Shown: positions 52,858 through 64,000 of the stretch, piece after piece | Layout: each line of letters starts with the position of its first letter | How positions within the stretch are numbered: position 1 is the first letter of the stretch | NCBI GenBank assembly: GCA_018340805.1 | Contig: JACMZG010001863.1 | Span: 21,563,145 to 21,627,144, forward strand | Length of the DNA: 64,000 nucleotides | Source of the DNA: Microvelia longipes | Taxonomy: Eukaryota > Arthropoda > Insecta > Hemiptera > Veliidae | Direction of reading: 5' to 3' | Position numbers and translations under genes: made by a program | The notes under the pieces: generated by a model | Seen by the model: only the letters and a program-made list of their open reading frames with translations | Database searches by the model: none | Told to the model about the DNA's origin: nothing

Positions 52858-55800
52858 TCTTAATATGTATTAATATTATGATAAAGTATATGGAATGAAT
52901 TTATAACGTTTTACTGCATTTAAGATTAATGCAAGATTTATCAAATTAAGGGTTTAGTAGAAGGAGTTACATTCTTTAAAGAAAGAGGCAAGTTATACAA
53001 GACCCACTTTGTAACCTTATAAATTGGGAGCAACCTCTTGCATTTTTTATCAAAGAGCTGCTGGCAGCCTGATTAAAAAGTATGGGCTAAAGTATAAATT
53101 TTATTTAAAAAATAATCTCTTAATTCAACCTTGTATTAAAAGAAAGGACAGGTCAATTAAGAGAGTGAATTTTTGTGGCAGAATAAATGCTTAAATAAAA
53201 AATCTAGGTCCTTGTGGGCTTAAGTCTCAATTATATTACACATAATTATATTTCTTTATTTGTTACTTATGTTGTTGAAGTAGCTTACAACTGCATGTAC
53301 TTATGCAAAGTCAAAACTTTTCTCTTTTAATTAGCATTTATGTAAGTGTGCAGGAAAATAGAATTTTACTGACACTCATTGAACACAAGATTCTTCAAAC
53401 ATCTTTTTTATATATCCCGACTTTACTTACATTTAATGTAGACTTGAATTTTGCACAGATTTATTTCCTTGTTTTGACTAGATAAAATAATTTTACCTCC
53501 AGATGGGATAAAAGTCTCTCCCTTTCGTTGAGGGACTGTTTTGTAGCCAAAGTTAACAGCTATTATATTTACTTTTGTCATCTCAAAATTAATTTATTCT
53601 GTTCAGTTTACTTATAAGTTTGATTTATTGAAATAATAAAAATTACATTAGCTATAAAACACCGACCAAGATGCTTTTAATTTAACTGAAGAAGCAAACT
53701 ATCTTGAAAATTATTTATTGCTTAATAAATCAAAAAGTAAATTTAATAAATCATATTTTAAAACTCACTGTTATTATACTTTTTTACTATAATAACTCTG
53801 TTATCATACTGTTATGTTTATATTCTCTTTTTCTTGGAGGTAAAATCATAAATCATACTATGGGGAGAAACAAGTTGATGCTCCCGAACAGTAATTAACT
53901 CCCTCATGAGTAATCTGAATGGTTGCCTTGGAAACCAACTAAATAAATCCCTTGGATCAATTATTATGGTAATAAGGCTGGGCCTCAGGAATCAACTTGA
54001 CGCCACAAGGAGCAAAAACTTGCTTTTCTCCCTCGGTAAATTAATAAGTATTTATACTTGTTCATTTTTAAAGAAATATGCATCACTCAATAGATATTAC
54101 TGTTTAAAAATTAATTGTTTTTATAAAATATTTAATACTTAATATATTAGTAATGTGTAGATAAAGATTTATTATATTATTGTATATTGTATCAATAATC
54201 TTACATATCTCCAATATCATATTGTTGTGTATTATTTATCTTCTTTATCCATAAAATAATCTGTATTATCTTTATAATAATCTTATGTATTGAGCTATAA
54301 CATCAAAAGTTTAGAAGTGTGAATGGAGCAACTTTTGTCATAACATGTTTTAACATTTGGTATTACTGATTACTATAGGGAGTGAGGACAGAACCTGGTG
54401 ACAATACTCGCTGAGGGACCAGCCAGACAATCATTGACCTTTTGTCCTCATTGAGTTTTCAAATTTCATTAGATATATAAATAATTGTTTTACTGGCATT
54501 TAGTCCTCATCTAAAGTGTCTTAAAGGTTGTTTTAAATGATGGAGTATTATATCGTCTTTACCATTTTTCTTAATCGACTTGTAATTAATTAAAATTTGG
54601 TGAAGATCGCCCTCCATATTTTTTTTTTTCATAAGAATAACCCATGTAAACAAAAGCTAATACTTTAGTTTACCGAAAACTAAACGTAACACTGGATTAT
54701 TTACAAGTCTATTAAAAAATGTTTAAGATAATATAACTTTTAATTATTGGCACTGTGAATTCCAGTTAAACTCTCTCGAGCATAGATATATAATCCAGGG
54801 ATCTCCAAACTTTTTTATAAGTAAATGTTAGCTCACACTAAAAAGAAAGTGAATTACACTCAGTAAAACACTGATCGGAGTAATTGTTAAAACAGCTGGA
54901 CAGTAAAATTAAGAATAGATTGATATCAAAGTAAAGCATCAGTTATCAAAATTGAGTTAGATGTGTTTAGTGATACTTATTAGTTTGAACATTATTTATC
55001 TTTGATCCCTTTACACATTTTTTCTCAATAATTTCTCATATATATTTTTTTATTTATATTAATATTTGTAATTATATTTTAACATATTATTGACGACCCC
55101 CTGTTAGGGTCTAAAGTACCCTAGGTTTGAGACCCCTAACATAATTACTAGAGAGGCCCTATAGGTTAATTTTTAACACATCGAAAAAATAACCCGACCC
55201 CCTTTGCTTATAAATACAAACAAATATTGAGTTCAAAATTGCAATAAGTTATATAGTTGAACATTAAAAATACTAATCAAAACACAAGCAATGTGCAGGA
55301 AGCTGAAAACAATTTATTTATTATAACCTTAACGCACTCTTGAAGGAGGTTTTAATTTTTACACACACCTGAGAGCCCCAAAAAGATGTTTTAGGCCTCT
55401 CAATGTAATAAGATAGGCTATGCCCCCTCCAGTATATATCTCTATGCTCTTAAGGATGAAATGCCAGTAAAAAAAAAAGCCAGTAAAATGTCTCAATGGT
55501 TGATTAATATAATCTCAACATATTTAGAAAGATGAAAACTCCACATGGATCAATTTAAAATTTTGATGGGTCTCCCAACAAGTGTTGCTGCAAGGTTGTG
55601 TTCTCTCAACCTAAATTATTCAGTATGGCCTTTTAGACAGATGAAGACTTCATATATACACTAGTTTTATCAATACAGTGTCCTAAATTATCTAAGATGC
55701 TTTTGCAATAGTTTTTCTTAATAATAATATACTAAACTAGTAGGATAGGGGACCAGGATGTTATGCACAAATTTCTTATTAAAATACTAAATTTACTCTT

Positions 55801-58644
55801 TTTCACTTTATCCTCTATTAAACAACTTTTATACTCAAAGGTCCCAATATATTTTCATTATTGATAATATTATGTTGGAATAACCATTATTGGAAAGAAT
55901 ATAGCTTATGTTTACCAAGCGTGGTAGTTATATGAGCAAGTTGAGAATGCACTAAGGGTGTGATGTAATTTGAGTTGGAATATATAGTCTGCCTTTTGTT
56001 GCAATTGATAAATTAAAAGTAATATAATCTGAATTTAAAAAAAAAGTAAGAAGATTCTGAATTTATAAAACTTAGCAAGTATTTTAAATTGTTTAAGATT
56101 TATGTGTTTAAAGCAGAATAATGTAAAAATAAATCAGATCTATAGTCTATCGACCACTTTCAAAATCTTGACAGGTCAGTTTAGGCACCACTGATTCTAA
56201 AAAAAATCCCTACAAGAAAGCAGCTGGAAAAAACTTTGTTAATAAATCATGTTATTTCACTCGTATTTTCTTGGCAATGTTTTTTACATTTCTTTTGAGT
56301 AGTTTTATTTTAATGATTAACTAGAAAGTAGTTTTCAAAACGATGTAAACACAAGAAGAACCACAAACGAAGTGAACAATTGCTAGGAAGGAGGTTATTT
56401 TCCTACAGCAGTTATGGGGGTAGGGATTTGTTTTCTCTTTTCAAATGTTGAGTTGGCAGCGGCTTTTCTGATTATTAAATCCCCAAAATGCTTATGACCT
56501 TGGTGATTATTAAACTAAATGATGAACTGTAATATTACTTTTTTCATGACAATATATGACTTGTTTATTTTATTTGTATGAAAAAAATATTTGTTTTCTA
56601 ATCTACTTAAAAGCCTGTCCAAGTACATTGCAAATTTATTTTATTTGTTTTACTTTACTTTTTCTTTTATATTTTAATAAAAATGGTAGATTAACTAGAT
56701 TGATATTGTACGTATTTTTAATAAGTTTAGTGGCTATTATAGGACTTACTGTTGCAGAGTAGTAAATGGTAGAATTTATATCTCCAATGACTAAGTCAAC
56801 TGAAATTGTATTTATAACCTTTTATCGTTACAGAACAATGAACTCAGTACAAATTTAATAGCTTTACTCTGATAAACCAGATTGTTACTTTTATCTATTA
56901 ATAGTCCTCTAATTAGCCCTAGATTAGGTAGATAATGTATTGGATAAGTCCAAAGAATTGTGCCTTTATTGTAATATGCCAACAATAAATAAATTACCTT
57001 AAAATCCCTTTAGAATGTGATGTAGCTAAATTCCAATACCTACCATGATTACCCTGTATAATTTTATTTTTTAACTATACAAGAACAATAATTTATATTA
57101 TTGATTTATGTTATAAGAACGGGTAAAAAATATTTTGGTATAAGTTGCCTTTAACGTCCATTTTTTTTTTATTAATTATTATATTTAGAAATTAAAAAGT
57201 GTATGTCGTCTAAATTTAAGTCAGTGGCATTGCCAAAATAAATTGTTTATGTTCAAAGGAAAGAACAGACATTAATAAAGTTAAATCGGCATGGTCACAT
57301 TGGTTATAAATTAATATAAAACTTAAAATGTTGTTTTATTTATTGATAAAATGTATTATCATGTTATATTAACAAGTAGTACTGTTTTGTAGTAGTTTGT
57401 TGGACGGGATTGTGATGTTAGCCACTGCATACATTAAAAACTGAAACTAAAAACTGGTGGTGATTACTTTACATTAAATATTAATTGTTGATTAAACTAG
57501 TAGCTATTTTAAACTAAAAAACTACCTCTTGTTTTCAAAGTTATCTATACTGTAAGATAATTTTCCATACACTACAGAAGTGTGTACAATTATTAGTCAA
57601 CTGGCTTAGTATCTGAACTAAGCCATCCAAATGTTTTGTTAGCCCACTCCCTCTGAATTATTTTTCAGTATTAAAAAAACTAATCTTTTAGAAAGATTTA
57701 CTTTTGTTCCTAGATTGAATTATTCTTTAAAACTGTTCAAAATTATCTTTGCTGATAGTAAAGTTTTGGGTCTAGGTAGAATGTTTCAAAGTCATAGTGA
57801 GATGGGTGTATTGATGATGAAACATCCTAGTCAATCGCCCATAGTAGTCGCCCCAAACAGAATATTAATTTATCACTACCTAAACCCACTTACTTGACAA
57901 TACCTACCCAATTTATGCTCATTCCTTTAAGATTATAAACATTCTTAAGAAATTATTATATTGCACCTAATTATATAAGTGGTTTCATTTCAATCCCGCC
58001 CATTTATTTATTTGTGATTAGATATTTTCTTCCAATAAGAATATTGTTAAAGTTTGGTGTCAATGATTGTTATATGTAGTGAAATCTCTTTAGAACTATT
58101 GTTTTTGATAATTCATAATATAACTAGTCATTTTGTATTTATCTTTTCATTTCCAATTCCATTGCCTCTTTTAACATAAAAATTAAAACAGGCCCTCTTA
58201 GAGGTGCTTATGTGTCCCCTTATTGTTTCCATTTCAGCTATAACAAGATGGAGACAATTGGTACCACCCAAGATATGGCGCCATGTTAAGTAGGGCCTGA
58301 ATTTACATAAAGAGAAGTTTAACTTTTTTTTAACTTAAAAAACAATTATACCTTACATAAAGCCCAGAATAATCATAAAAAGGTTGTTTTGATAGGCTGA
58401 TAAAATACAGTAAAACTTAAGAAAATTGATGGCAGTTCTTTGAAATTGATATTATTTATTCATCTTAACTATAATGCTTCTGAGAAACAAAGCCCAGAAT
58501 GTTATGCCCTACTGATATAATAAGTATTATATCTTAAGCAAAATCGTATAATTATGTTTAAACTAAGATTAATATAACTGTACTTGTGATAATAATATTA
58601 CCCACTCAAAGTAAGTCCTAACAGTGTTTAGCAGGAAATATAGA
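52858..58644. other. AT-rich intergenic stretch without a supported gene
   Basis: Contains a CTCCC/GGGAG-type degenerate repeat (about 53505-53540 and 53880-54040) and MITE family A copy 3. Two hydrophobic short frames (about 53303-53485 and 56556-56762) and a 60-codon frame at 57715-57897 have no recognised homology, splice context or supporting composition. Small unrecognised exons cannot be excluded. Confidence 0.55.
55141..55445. mobile_element. MITE family A, copy 3
   Basis: Same orientation and order as 24817-25136: TTACTAGAGAGGCCCTATAG, ACACATCGAAAAAATAACCC, CTCAATGTAATAAGATAGGC, and the end CCAGTATATATCTCTAT. The left terminal few bases are degraded. Confidence 0.8.
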
Positions 58645-59841
58645 TTATCGTGCAGAGTAAAACCACGTAGAAGATGTGATATATTCTTTTTGATTTTTTA
58701 TTACAAGTTTCCATGATACTACTTTAGATTTATTCTTTATTTTCCCTAAAGCTGCTCTTTTAAATAATCTATTACCGGCAACAGATGCTCTTAAGTTAAT
58801 GATGGCTTGTTTTGACCAGGGATTTTTATCTTTTTCACATTTGGCTGAGCCTTTTTTTGACCAAGATTTGTTCTCTTCTTCTTTGGTGCCTTCACTTGAA
58901 CTCCTGTAGATAAATTTATCGGAGTCATAATTTCTTCTATTGATAAAAAACTGTCCTGCCAATTCATCTTTATTCCAGTTAGTTTTCCTAAATTTAACAT
59001 ATTTAGATTTTGATCCTATAATACTATTTTCAATGTCACACTTGCTTGTCGTTTTAGATGAATCAGTGTCCAAATTATTATCTTTTTTAAAATGACATTT
59101 ATTCTTTGAACTTGCGGATTCTCTGTTAGCAATACATTTATTTTTAAAAATATTCTTTTTACTAAATTTACCAGTGTGTTCCCTCGATGAGTTGTCCGAT
59201 TCAAAATTTTGATGAATTTTTCCTGAGTTTTCACTTCCCGAATCACAATTATTGAACTTGGCATAACTATTCCTCACATTCTTATTTAATTTAAACAAAC
59301 CTAATGGATCTTCTTTATTAACAAAAGCATGATGGGAACTAACAGAAAAGTCTCTGATCTGATTTCGCAGTAAAACGTTCCTTACATCTGATGCTTTATT
59401 AGCATTGGACCTATGCTTACTCTTTTTTTTAGGTGGGACATAAACATTATATTTTTTTGGTACTGCACAAGGATCTTTTGGAACCGGAGATTTTAAATTT
59501 TTAATAAAAACAGATGAAAATTGATTAAGGTATTCAGTAGGTTCCATCCCTAATAATTTTAAATAATTTTCTTTATCTTTTTTTGAAGCACCAATAAATC
59601 TAACTTCTTTACTGGGATTCATTCTTTCCATGTTGGCTATCTGGCAGGTAGACTCACAAGAAAAACTTTGGTTAGAGAATTTAGAACAATTACTCCTCAT
59701 TGAGGTATAACCTGTCTGTCCATGCATGCAATTTGATTCTTGTGCTTTTTTCTTGAAACATGGTAATAAATAGATAAGGGTTTGGCAAAAGCCTTTGTGT
59801 TCTGATTTATCATTTTGACAACTAAGTGTGGAAGAGCTCAT
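58645..59841 (-). CDS. Unrecognised intronless gene, basic 398-aa protein
   Basis: I do not recognise this protein. The frame is open for 398 codons in AT-rich DNA, with an in-frame TAA directly before the ATG, so the N-terminus is complete without introns. The first about 70 residues contain seven cysteines, including CFKKKAQESNC. Residues about 72-150 are the most protein-like part (KEVRFIGASKKDKENYLKLL, then EYLNQF and CAVPKKYNVYVPPKKKS). The middle is Asn/Ser/Lys-rich and probably disordered. The C-terminal about 60 residues are strongly basic with several Trp (KNPWSKQAIINLRASVAG, then RLFKRAALGKIKNKSKVVSW). No membrane segment or signal peptide. Lack of introns beside intron-rich neighbours suggests a retrocopy or a fast-evolving lineage gene; a nucleic-acid-binding role would be a guess. 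A candidate AATAAA lies at 58455-58460. Confidence 0.7.
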   Translation of the reverse strand: MSSSTLSCQNDKSEHKGFCQTLIYLLPCFKKKAQESNCMHGQTGYTSMRSNCSKFSNQSFSCESTCQIANMERMNPSKEVRFIGASKKDKENYLKLLGMEPTEYLNQFSSVFIKNLKSPVPKDPCAVPKKYNVYVPPKKKSKHRSNANKASDVRNVLLRNQIRDFSVSSHHAFVNKEDPLGLFKLNKNVRNSYAKFNNCDSGSENSGKIHQNFESDNSSREHTGKFSKKNIFKNKCIANRESASSKNKCHFKKDNNLDTDSSKTTSKCDIENSIIGSKSKYVKFRKTNWNKDELAGQFFINRRNYDSDKFIYRSSSEGTKEEENKSWSKKGSAKCEKDKNPWSKQAIINLRASVAGNRLFKRAALGKIKNKSKVVSWKLVIKNQKEYITSSTWFYSAR

Positions 59842-60259
59842 TTATTTAGCGGAGAAAACAGAACGTTGAAACATTATCATACGACTGATGTGCTACTCAG
59901 GGTGAGACTACTGTGATTTTAATAAAACCTTGTTACCTTATAACTTGACTACCTAATAACTGACATTTAATATTTGTTTATTTTTGCTTAAAATTTTGAC
60001 AGTTTAAAATCAAAGATAAAATAGAATGTCTTAGGTTGTACTATTGTATAGGTAACTGCAGCTGCATAATTAACATAAACCCAACCATCTGTCTGTCCTG
60101 TAATATTTATCAGAATAGCTTCCAAAATTTGTGTCCCATTATGAAAATAATAAATACCTAAGACTGTGTTACCTTTACCGCTTTTCAAAAAAATATTTTA
60201 TCACTGTTTGTTGTAGAGATTTTAAACCACAGTTAATATAACTTTTCGCAGCAATACTG
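59842..60259. other. Upstream flank of the intronless gene
   Basis: No recognised promoter motif. A 66-codon minus-strand frame at 59988-60188 has no recognised homology and is probably chance. Confidence 0.4.
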
Positions 60260-60460
60260 TCAACTTCCCTCTTCTTCTATCCTTGACAGACTACTAGTGC
60301 TGGTCTCATAAAAAACAGTAAAAACTGGAAACACATGACACTCCCTCCCGCCCTTTTTACAAATATTTACTTGATCTTTTAGAAACTGGCACAAATTAGC
60401 TCTTCGAGCTGTATAAGCTCTTCGGCTTAGTATTCTTTCTGTTTTACTTCCCATTATAGT
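60260..60460 (+). repeat. Dispersed repeat B, copy 2
   Basis: Parallels 49205-49420 over about 200 bp: CCCTCTTCTTCTATCCTTGA, TTTACTTGATCTTTTAGAAA, CGGCTTAGTATTCTTTCTGT. The 71-codon minus-strand frame across it is part of the repeat. Confidence 0.6.
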
Positions 60461-60711
60461 AGAACAGAATAACAAGTGAACCGACTATCCCTAATATACT
60501 AGTAAAAGTTTCAAAAAGTTAGTTTTTGAAAATAATAAAGTTTTATTGATATTTTTAAAAATGGCAGCCACTCTGTAATTAACAAAAGAACGTCATATTT
60601 CATATTATTTTTTAAACAAACCCTCCATGTTGTTTTTATTGGCACCCGAAAAATAAAAATTGTATGTTTTTGTTATGTATGAATTTCTGTCACACAATGT
60701 GGGCATCAGGA

Positions 60712-60746
60712 AACTCGTAGTTTTAGTTAAAAAAAAACTACGAGTT
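60712..60746. repeat. Short perfect hairpin
   Basis: AACTCGTAGTTTT and its reverse complement are separated by a short A-rich loop. It has no T-run context or gene that would explain it. Confidence 0.6.
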
Positions 60747-61104
60747 GAGGCAGCATGATGAAAAATTAAGTAAAGGTCAAATGTCAATCTCAGTTATGCA
60801 GTAATATGTGAAGGAATTAAGTCATGGATATGGGCACTATGAACTACCAGACACCAATGATAGTGAGTGACTCAAGAAATGCCTACAGTAAGTAATAAGC
60901 TTAACAAATGAGACTAAAATAAGGAATATATTAGTCACAAAATAGCAAATCACCTGTTTAAATTAATGGTTTACTCTGTCCTATTACTACTCTAATCCCA
61001 AAATCTCTAGTCATTAAAGTTTTTGCTTTTACACTTATAAATTTATGTGTTATATAATTAGACATTCAAAGGTTTCTTAAATTAAAATAAATTATAACAA
61101 TGAC

Positions 61105-61727
61105 TGATAGTTTAGAGGTAGAGCGCTTAGCTTAAAACGTAACACTTGGGATGGCTAACCCAGCCTAAGTTTTACATGGTTTCTTTTGGCTGCAATGTAA
61201 ATGCGGGGTTGGATATCATTTGAGGCAAGTCTAGATCTCATGTAAACACAAAATGGAGGGTCCAAAAAGGTACCAAACGGAGTACTGTGAAAGCGGAGAC
61301 TCAGATTTAGTGGTGCCTGTGGTCCCACCTCTAGAATAGGTGATTAAAGATTATGTTTTCAGTTCTGGAAGACACCTTTAAGTGACCTGCGGAACTTTGG
61401 CTTTCAGGTCAGGGCTATAGGAATGCGTTTGTGCACAGTATACCTCTAACTTAGGGGTTGCTACTGGTGTCTCTCCCCGTTGGGCTGTACCGGACAGGAG
61501 AGAGCATTAACTATAATGAGTATCTGGTGAGATTGGTATAAACTAGAAACTGGCAGGCTAGACGAGACAAATGAGATCAGAGTAGCTAGTGGGACTAGAT
61601 AAAATATACTAGACAAAGTGTGAAACTGGTTGCAGTGTGTGTACAAACTCCAGGGATTCTCAGTAGAGTAGCATTGGGGACCTTACAGGTTCAAGCGTAA
61701 AATAATCATAATAATAATAACAACAAC
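61105..61727 (+). mobile_element. Probable non-autonomous retroposon, about 620 bp
   Basis: Clearly richer in G and C than its surroundings. It begins with a tRNA-like head (AGTTTAGAGGTAGAGCGC), has a non-coding body (GGTCAGGGCTATAGG, CCCCGTTGGGCTGTACC) and ends with an (ATA)n tail after CAGGTTCAAGCG. No long frame; a 61-codon minus frame inside is chance. Only one copy is present here, so the call rests on structure. Confidence 0.5.
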
Positions 61728-63650
61728 GTTATATTTAGATATTAATAATATTTAATATTAAAAATAAAATATGTACATTAACAAAGAAAAGAAAATAGTT
61801 GAATAATACGTTTTTATTTACTTTAAATTAGCCAGCTAGAAATATAATTAGGAAATACAAAATAAAATAGATGATGTAAGAAATTGTTAACTTTTAGGGT
61901 AAAATTGATGAAGAATCAAAAATGTTATTGATATCTAAAATTGATCTGACTTTTGGTACACTTGGTTAATTGATTCATTAACAATTGTTACAGTCAATTT
62001 TTATAGAGTAAGTTTTTTTTATAGTACATTAAACAATATTATGGTACATCAAAAGACTAACAGTCTGTTTTATATTTAATTACAGACACCGTTTAACATG
62101 CTTTCTACTAGTTCATGCTAGTTAATGGGAACAAAATAGAAATTTTTCTTATCAGTTAAAAATGTTTCTGTTTGTGTAAAATAAAATAAACCAGGTTGTT
62201 CATTAGAATCTTTTTTAACCTTCTTTACCATGCAATGCATACTATTAAGTATCATCTAACCAATACAGTCAGTGTAAATTACCTGTCAAGTAACATACCA
62301 GATACAACATAGTTCTTCCTGGATAGATAATGAAATAAATTTTTCAGACAATTAAGAAATATGTTTTTTCTTATAACTGGTGATATTTAAATCAATTATT
62401 AAATCGTTTATCGTACTCTTATATGATAGAATTCACTTTATATAATCAATACAGTGATATCACTAGACATGTATTTTAGTGAACTGCTACTGTCACTTTT
62501 GAATGAATTACACTCTTGCTTCATTAACCAGTCTGCCAGCATGTGCGGTATATGGATTAATCATTATTATGTTACCTTGGAAGGATAACAAACCACATAT
62601 TACTAAGTTAAACTCTCCTTCTATTAGTTAGTTTTAATTCCAGTGGATTGTTGTACAAGTTATTGTAGGATGGGCATACTGACAAAGGGGTTCTTTCGTC
62701 AATACATTTATTCAACACTGGAATAACAAAAGACTACAGTATTACTTTGTCAAACTACCCAGCAGCTAACAATAAAATGTAAAAAAATCCACAGGGGATT
62801 TTTTTAAATAAAAGATCTAAATTATTAGTAAAAATTATTTTAATATTCAAGGCTTACTTGGCTTTTTTATCTAGGCCCACTTCATACTTAAAGAAAAAAA
62901 ACTATATTATACCGCTGTAGTTGTGTATTTATTCCACTAAAGGAATTATGTATACTATCCAGACTGAATAGTAAAGTAGAATAGTAAAGAAGTAATCAAG
63001 TAAAGACTGGAAAGAAAAATGGACTGAAAATAATATTAATAGAACAAGAAATTACACATCAAGAGTCCTTTAGCTATTCTCAACACAAAAAAAATTAGCA
63101 AAACAGTTATTTTATGTTTTTGAAATCATGATTAATGTTAAAACAAATACTGGCTGTTTTTAAGTATTAATAAGTAAAAAAAAACATAATAAAACTCACC
63201 TAAGAGTATACCTAAATTAAATGTTTTTAAGTTGAAGTTTTCATCAAAGGATGTTCATTAAGCAACAACACATCTTGATACATTCACAGGAAACAACAAA
63301 ATAATATATACTCTAATCATAATTTTACGTTGTTAAGAAATCTTAACAGTGTAAAATTCTGATGCTGTGTTTCCTTTACTAAACTTTTAAATAAAAAAAT
63401 TAGCTTTGAAGTTATATCTTAGTCAATGTATACTCTCTGTGAGTCTGGTGGTTTCCTAGTCTGTTGTCCTTATCATGCTTATGATAAGGTACTATTAACT
63501 TAAATGGTTAACCATAGTGCTCTATTGTTTATGAAACATACTTATTAATTTATTCCCATTGTTTATGGTTAAACCCTTCGTGATATCTAATGAATGAAGA
63601 GATGAATGACCTGGGTGAAAAGGATGAGTCAAAGAAAAAAATTTAGCTGG
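61728..63650. other. Intergenic / NEDD8 3' flank
   Basis: AT-rich sequence with no gene I can support. The right part (63554 to 63650) should be NEDD8 3' UTR. Confidence 0.5.
63549..63554 (-). promoter_or_regulatory. Probable poly(A) signal of NEDD8
   Basis: AATAAA on the minus strand about 97 nt after the NEDD8 stop. Position-based inference. Confidence 0.5.
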
Positions 63651-63756
63651 CTATAGATGATGATCATTGGAGTTATTACCACCACGTAAAGCTAAAACAA
63701 GATGAAGTACTGAACCACCCTGTACTTTATAATCCTGTGCAGTCTTCTCATCATTC
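63651..63756 (-). CDS. NEDD8: NEDD8, last coding exon (partial gene)
   Basis: NEDD8 is the ubiquitin-like modifier that activates cullin-RING ligases. The exon begins after a pyrimidine-rich acceptor (TTTTTTTGTAG) in phase 2, so an upstream AT plus its first G would give the family's Met, then [20 protein letters not shown], then LALRGG and a tail NNSNDHHL before TAG. The ALRGG motif, with Ala rather than ubiquitin's Arg at position 72, separates NEDD8 from ubiquitin. The tail after Gly76 would be removed by a processing protease before conjugation. Earlier exons are not in the 240 bp left before the window edge. It is too short to show in an ORF list and is recognised by homology alone. Confidence 0.93.
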
Positions 63757-64000
63757 CTACAAAAAAATATTAAAACCTAATATTAACAGATTTAACATTT
63801 TCTGGTTTGAATTTAAAGGAATTTATAATTTAAAAGCTTACAAATAACTAATAAAATTTGGAGAAGTGAAAATAAAGATCCGTCCCACAAACTTTCTATG
63901 AAATTATAACAAAACAAATAAAAATTTCTGATAATATTTTTATTGATTACATGAAAGAAAGAATAATCCATCCATTTAAAATTCAGCCTGTCCAGTTAGT

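Noticed and set aside
63761..64000. Possible upstream NEDD8 exon (LTGQ-like reading near 63985)
   Set aside because: Resembles LTGK of NEDD8 for four residues but hits a stop at once and has no GT donor; judged chance.

Overview
The window is AT-rich eukaryotic nuclear DNA with intron-split genes (GT-AG junctions), poly(A) signals, microsatellites, tRNA- and 5S-derived SINEs and many small inverted-repeat transposons. The encoded proteins are metazoan. Composition, intron sizes and repeat types suggest an arthropod, most likely an insect; order and species cannot be fixed from the sequence.

Layout. (1) 1854-24357, minus strand: a complete WDR59 gene (GATOR2 subunit). I rebuilt it as 22 phase-consistent coding exons (2751 nt, 916 aa), including a short C-terminal zinc-ligand exon that lies beyond a 2.25-kb intron. 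(2) 26547-38287, plus strand: a complete TBC1D25/OATL1 gene (Rab GTPase-activating protein of autophagy), 11 coding exons, 697 aa, divergent from WDR59 with 2.2 kb between the ATGs. (3) 38288-47402: a long gene-poor stretch with SINE and inverted-repeat elements. (4) 47403-48132, plus strand: an unrecognised gene of about 203 aa, followed after 133 bp by (5) TTC19 (48266-52503, 4 exons, 346 aa, mitochondrial complex III maintenance). (6) 58645-59841, minus strand: an unrecognised intronless 398-aa gene. (7) 63651-63756, minus strand: the last coding exon of NEDD8; the rest of that gene lies beyond the right edge.

How the genes relate. WDR59 (amino-acid signalling to TORC1) and TBC1D25 (ATG8/Rab33 autophagy) act on the same nutrient/autophagy axis and are divergent neighbours; shared control is only inference. 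TTC19 and NEDD8 are conserved housekeeping genes with no obvious functional link to them. This is not an operon-like layout.

Most unusual feature. An array of about 18 copies of an 80-bp unit (about 11950-13410) lies directly upstream of WDR59 exon 9. The unit is a duplication of that exon's own 3' splice site plus the start of the exon, so the spliceosome meets about 18 nearly identical acceptors in a row. All copies keep the acceptor AG, and most also carry a donor-like GTGAGT 12 nt later. Other points of note are an apparent lack of the classical LIR in TBC1D25, a three-copy MITE family, a four-copy tRNA-derived SINE family (one copy 65 bp from a TBC1D25 acceptor), a 5S rRNA-derived remnant and several foldback elements.
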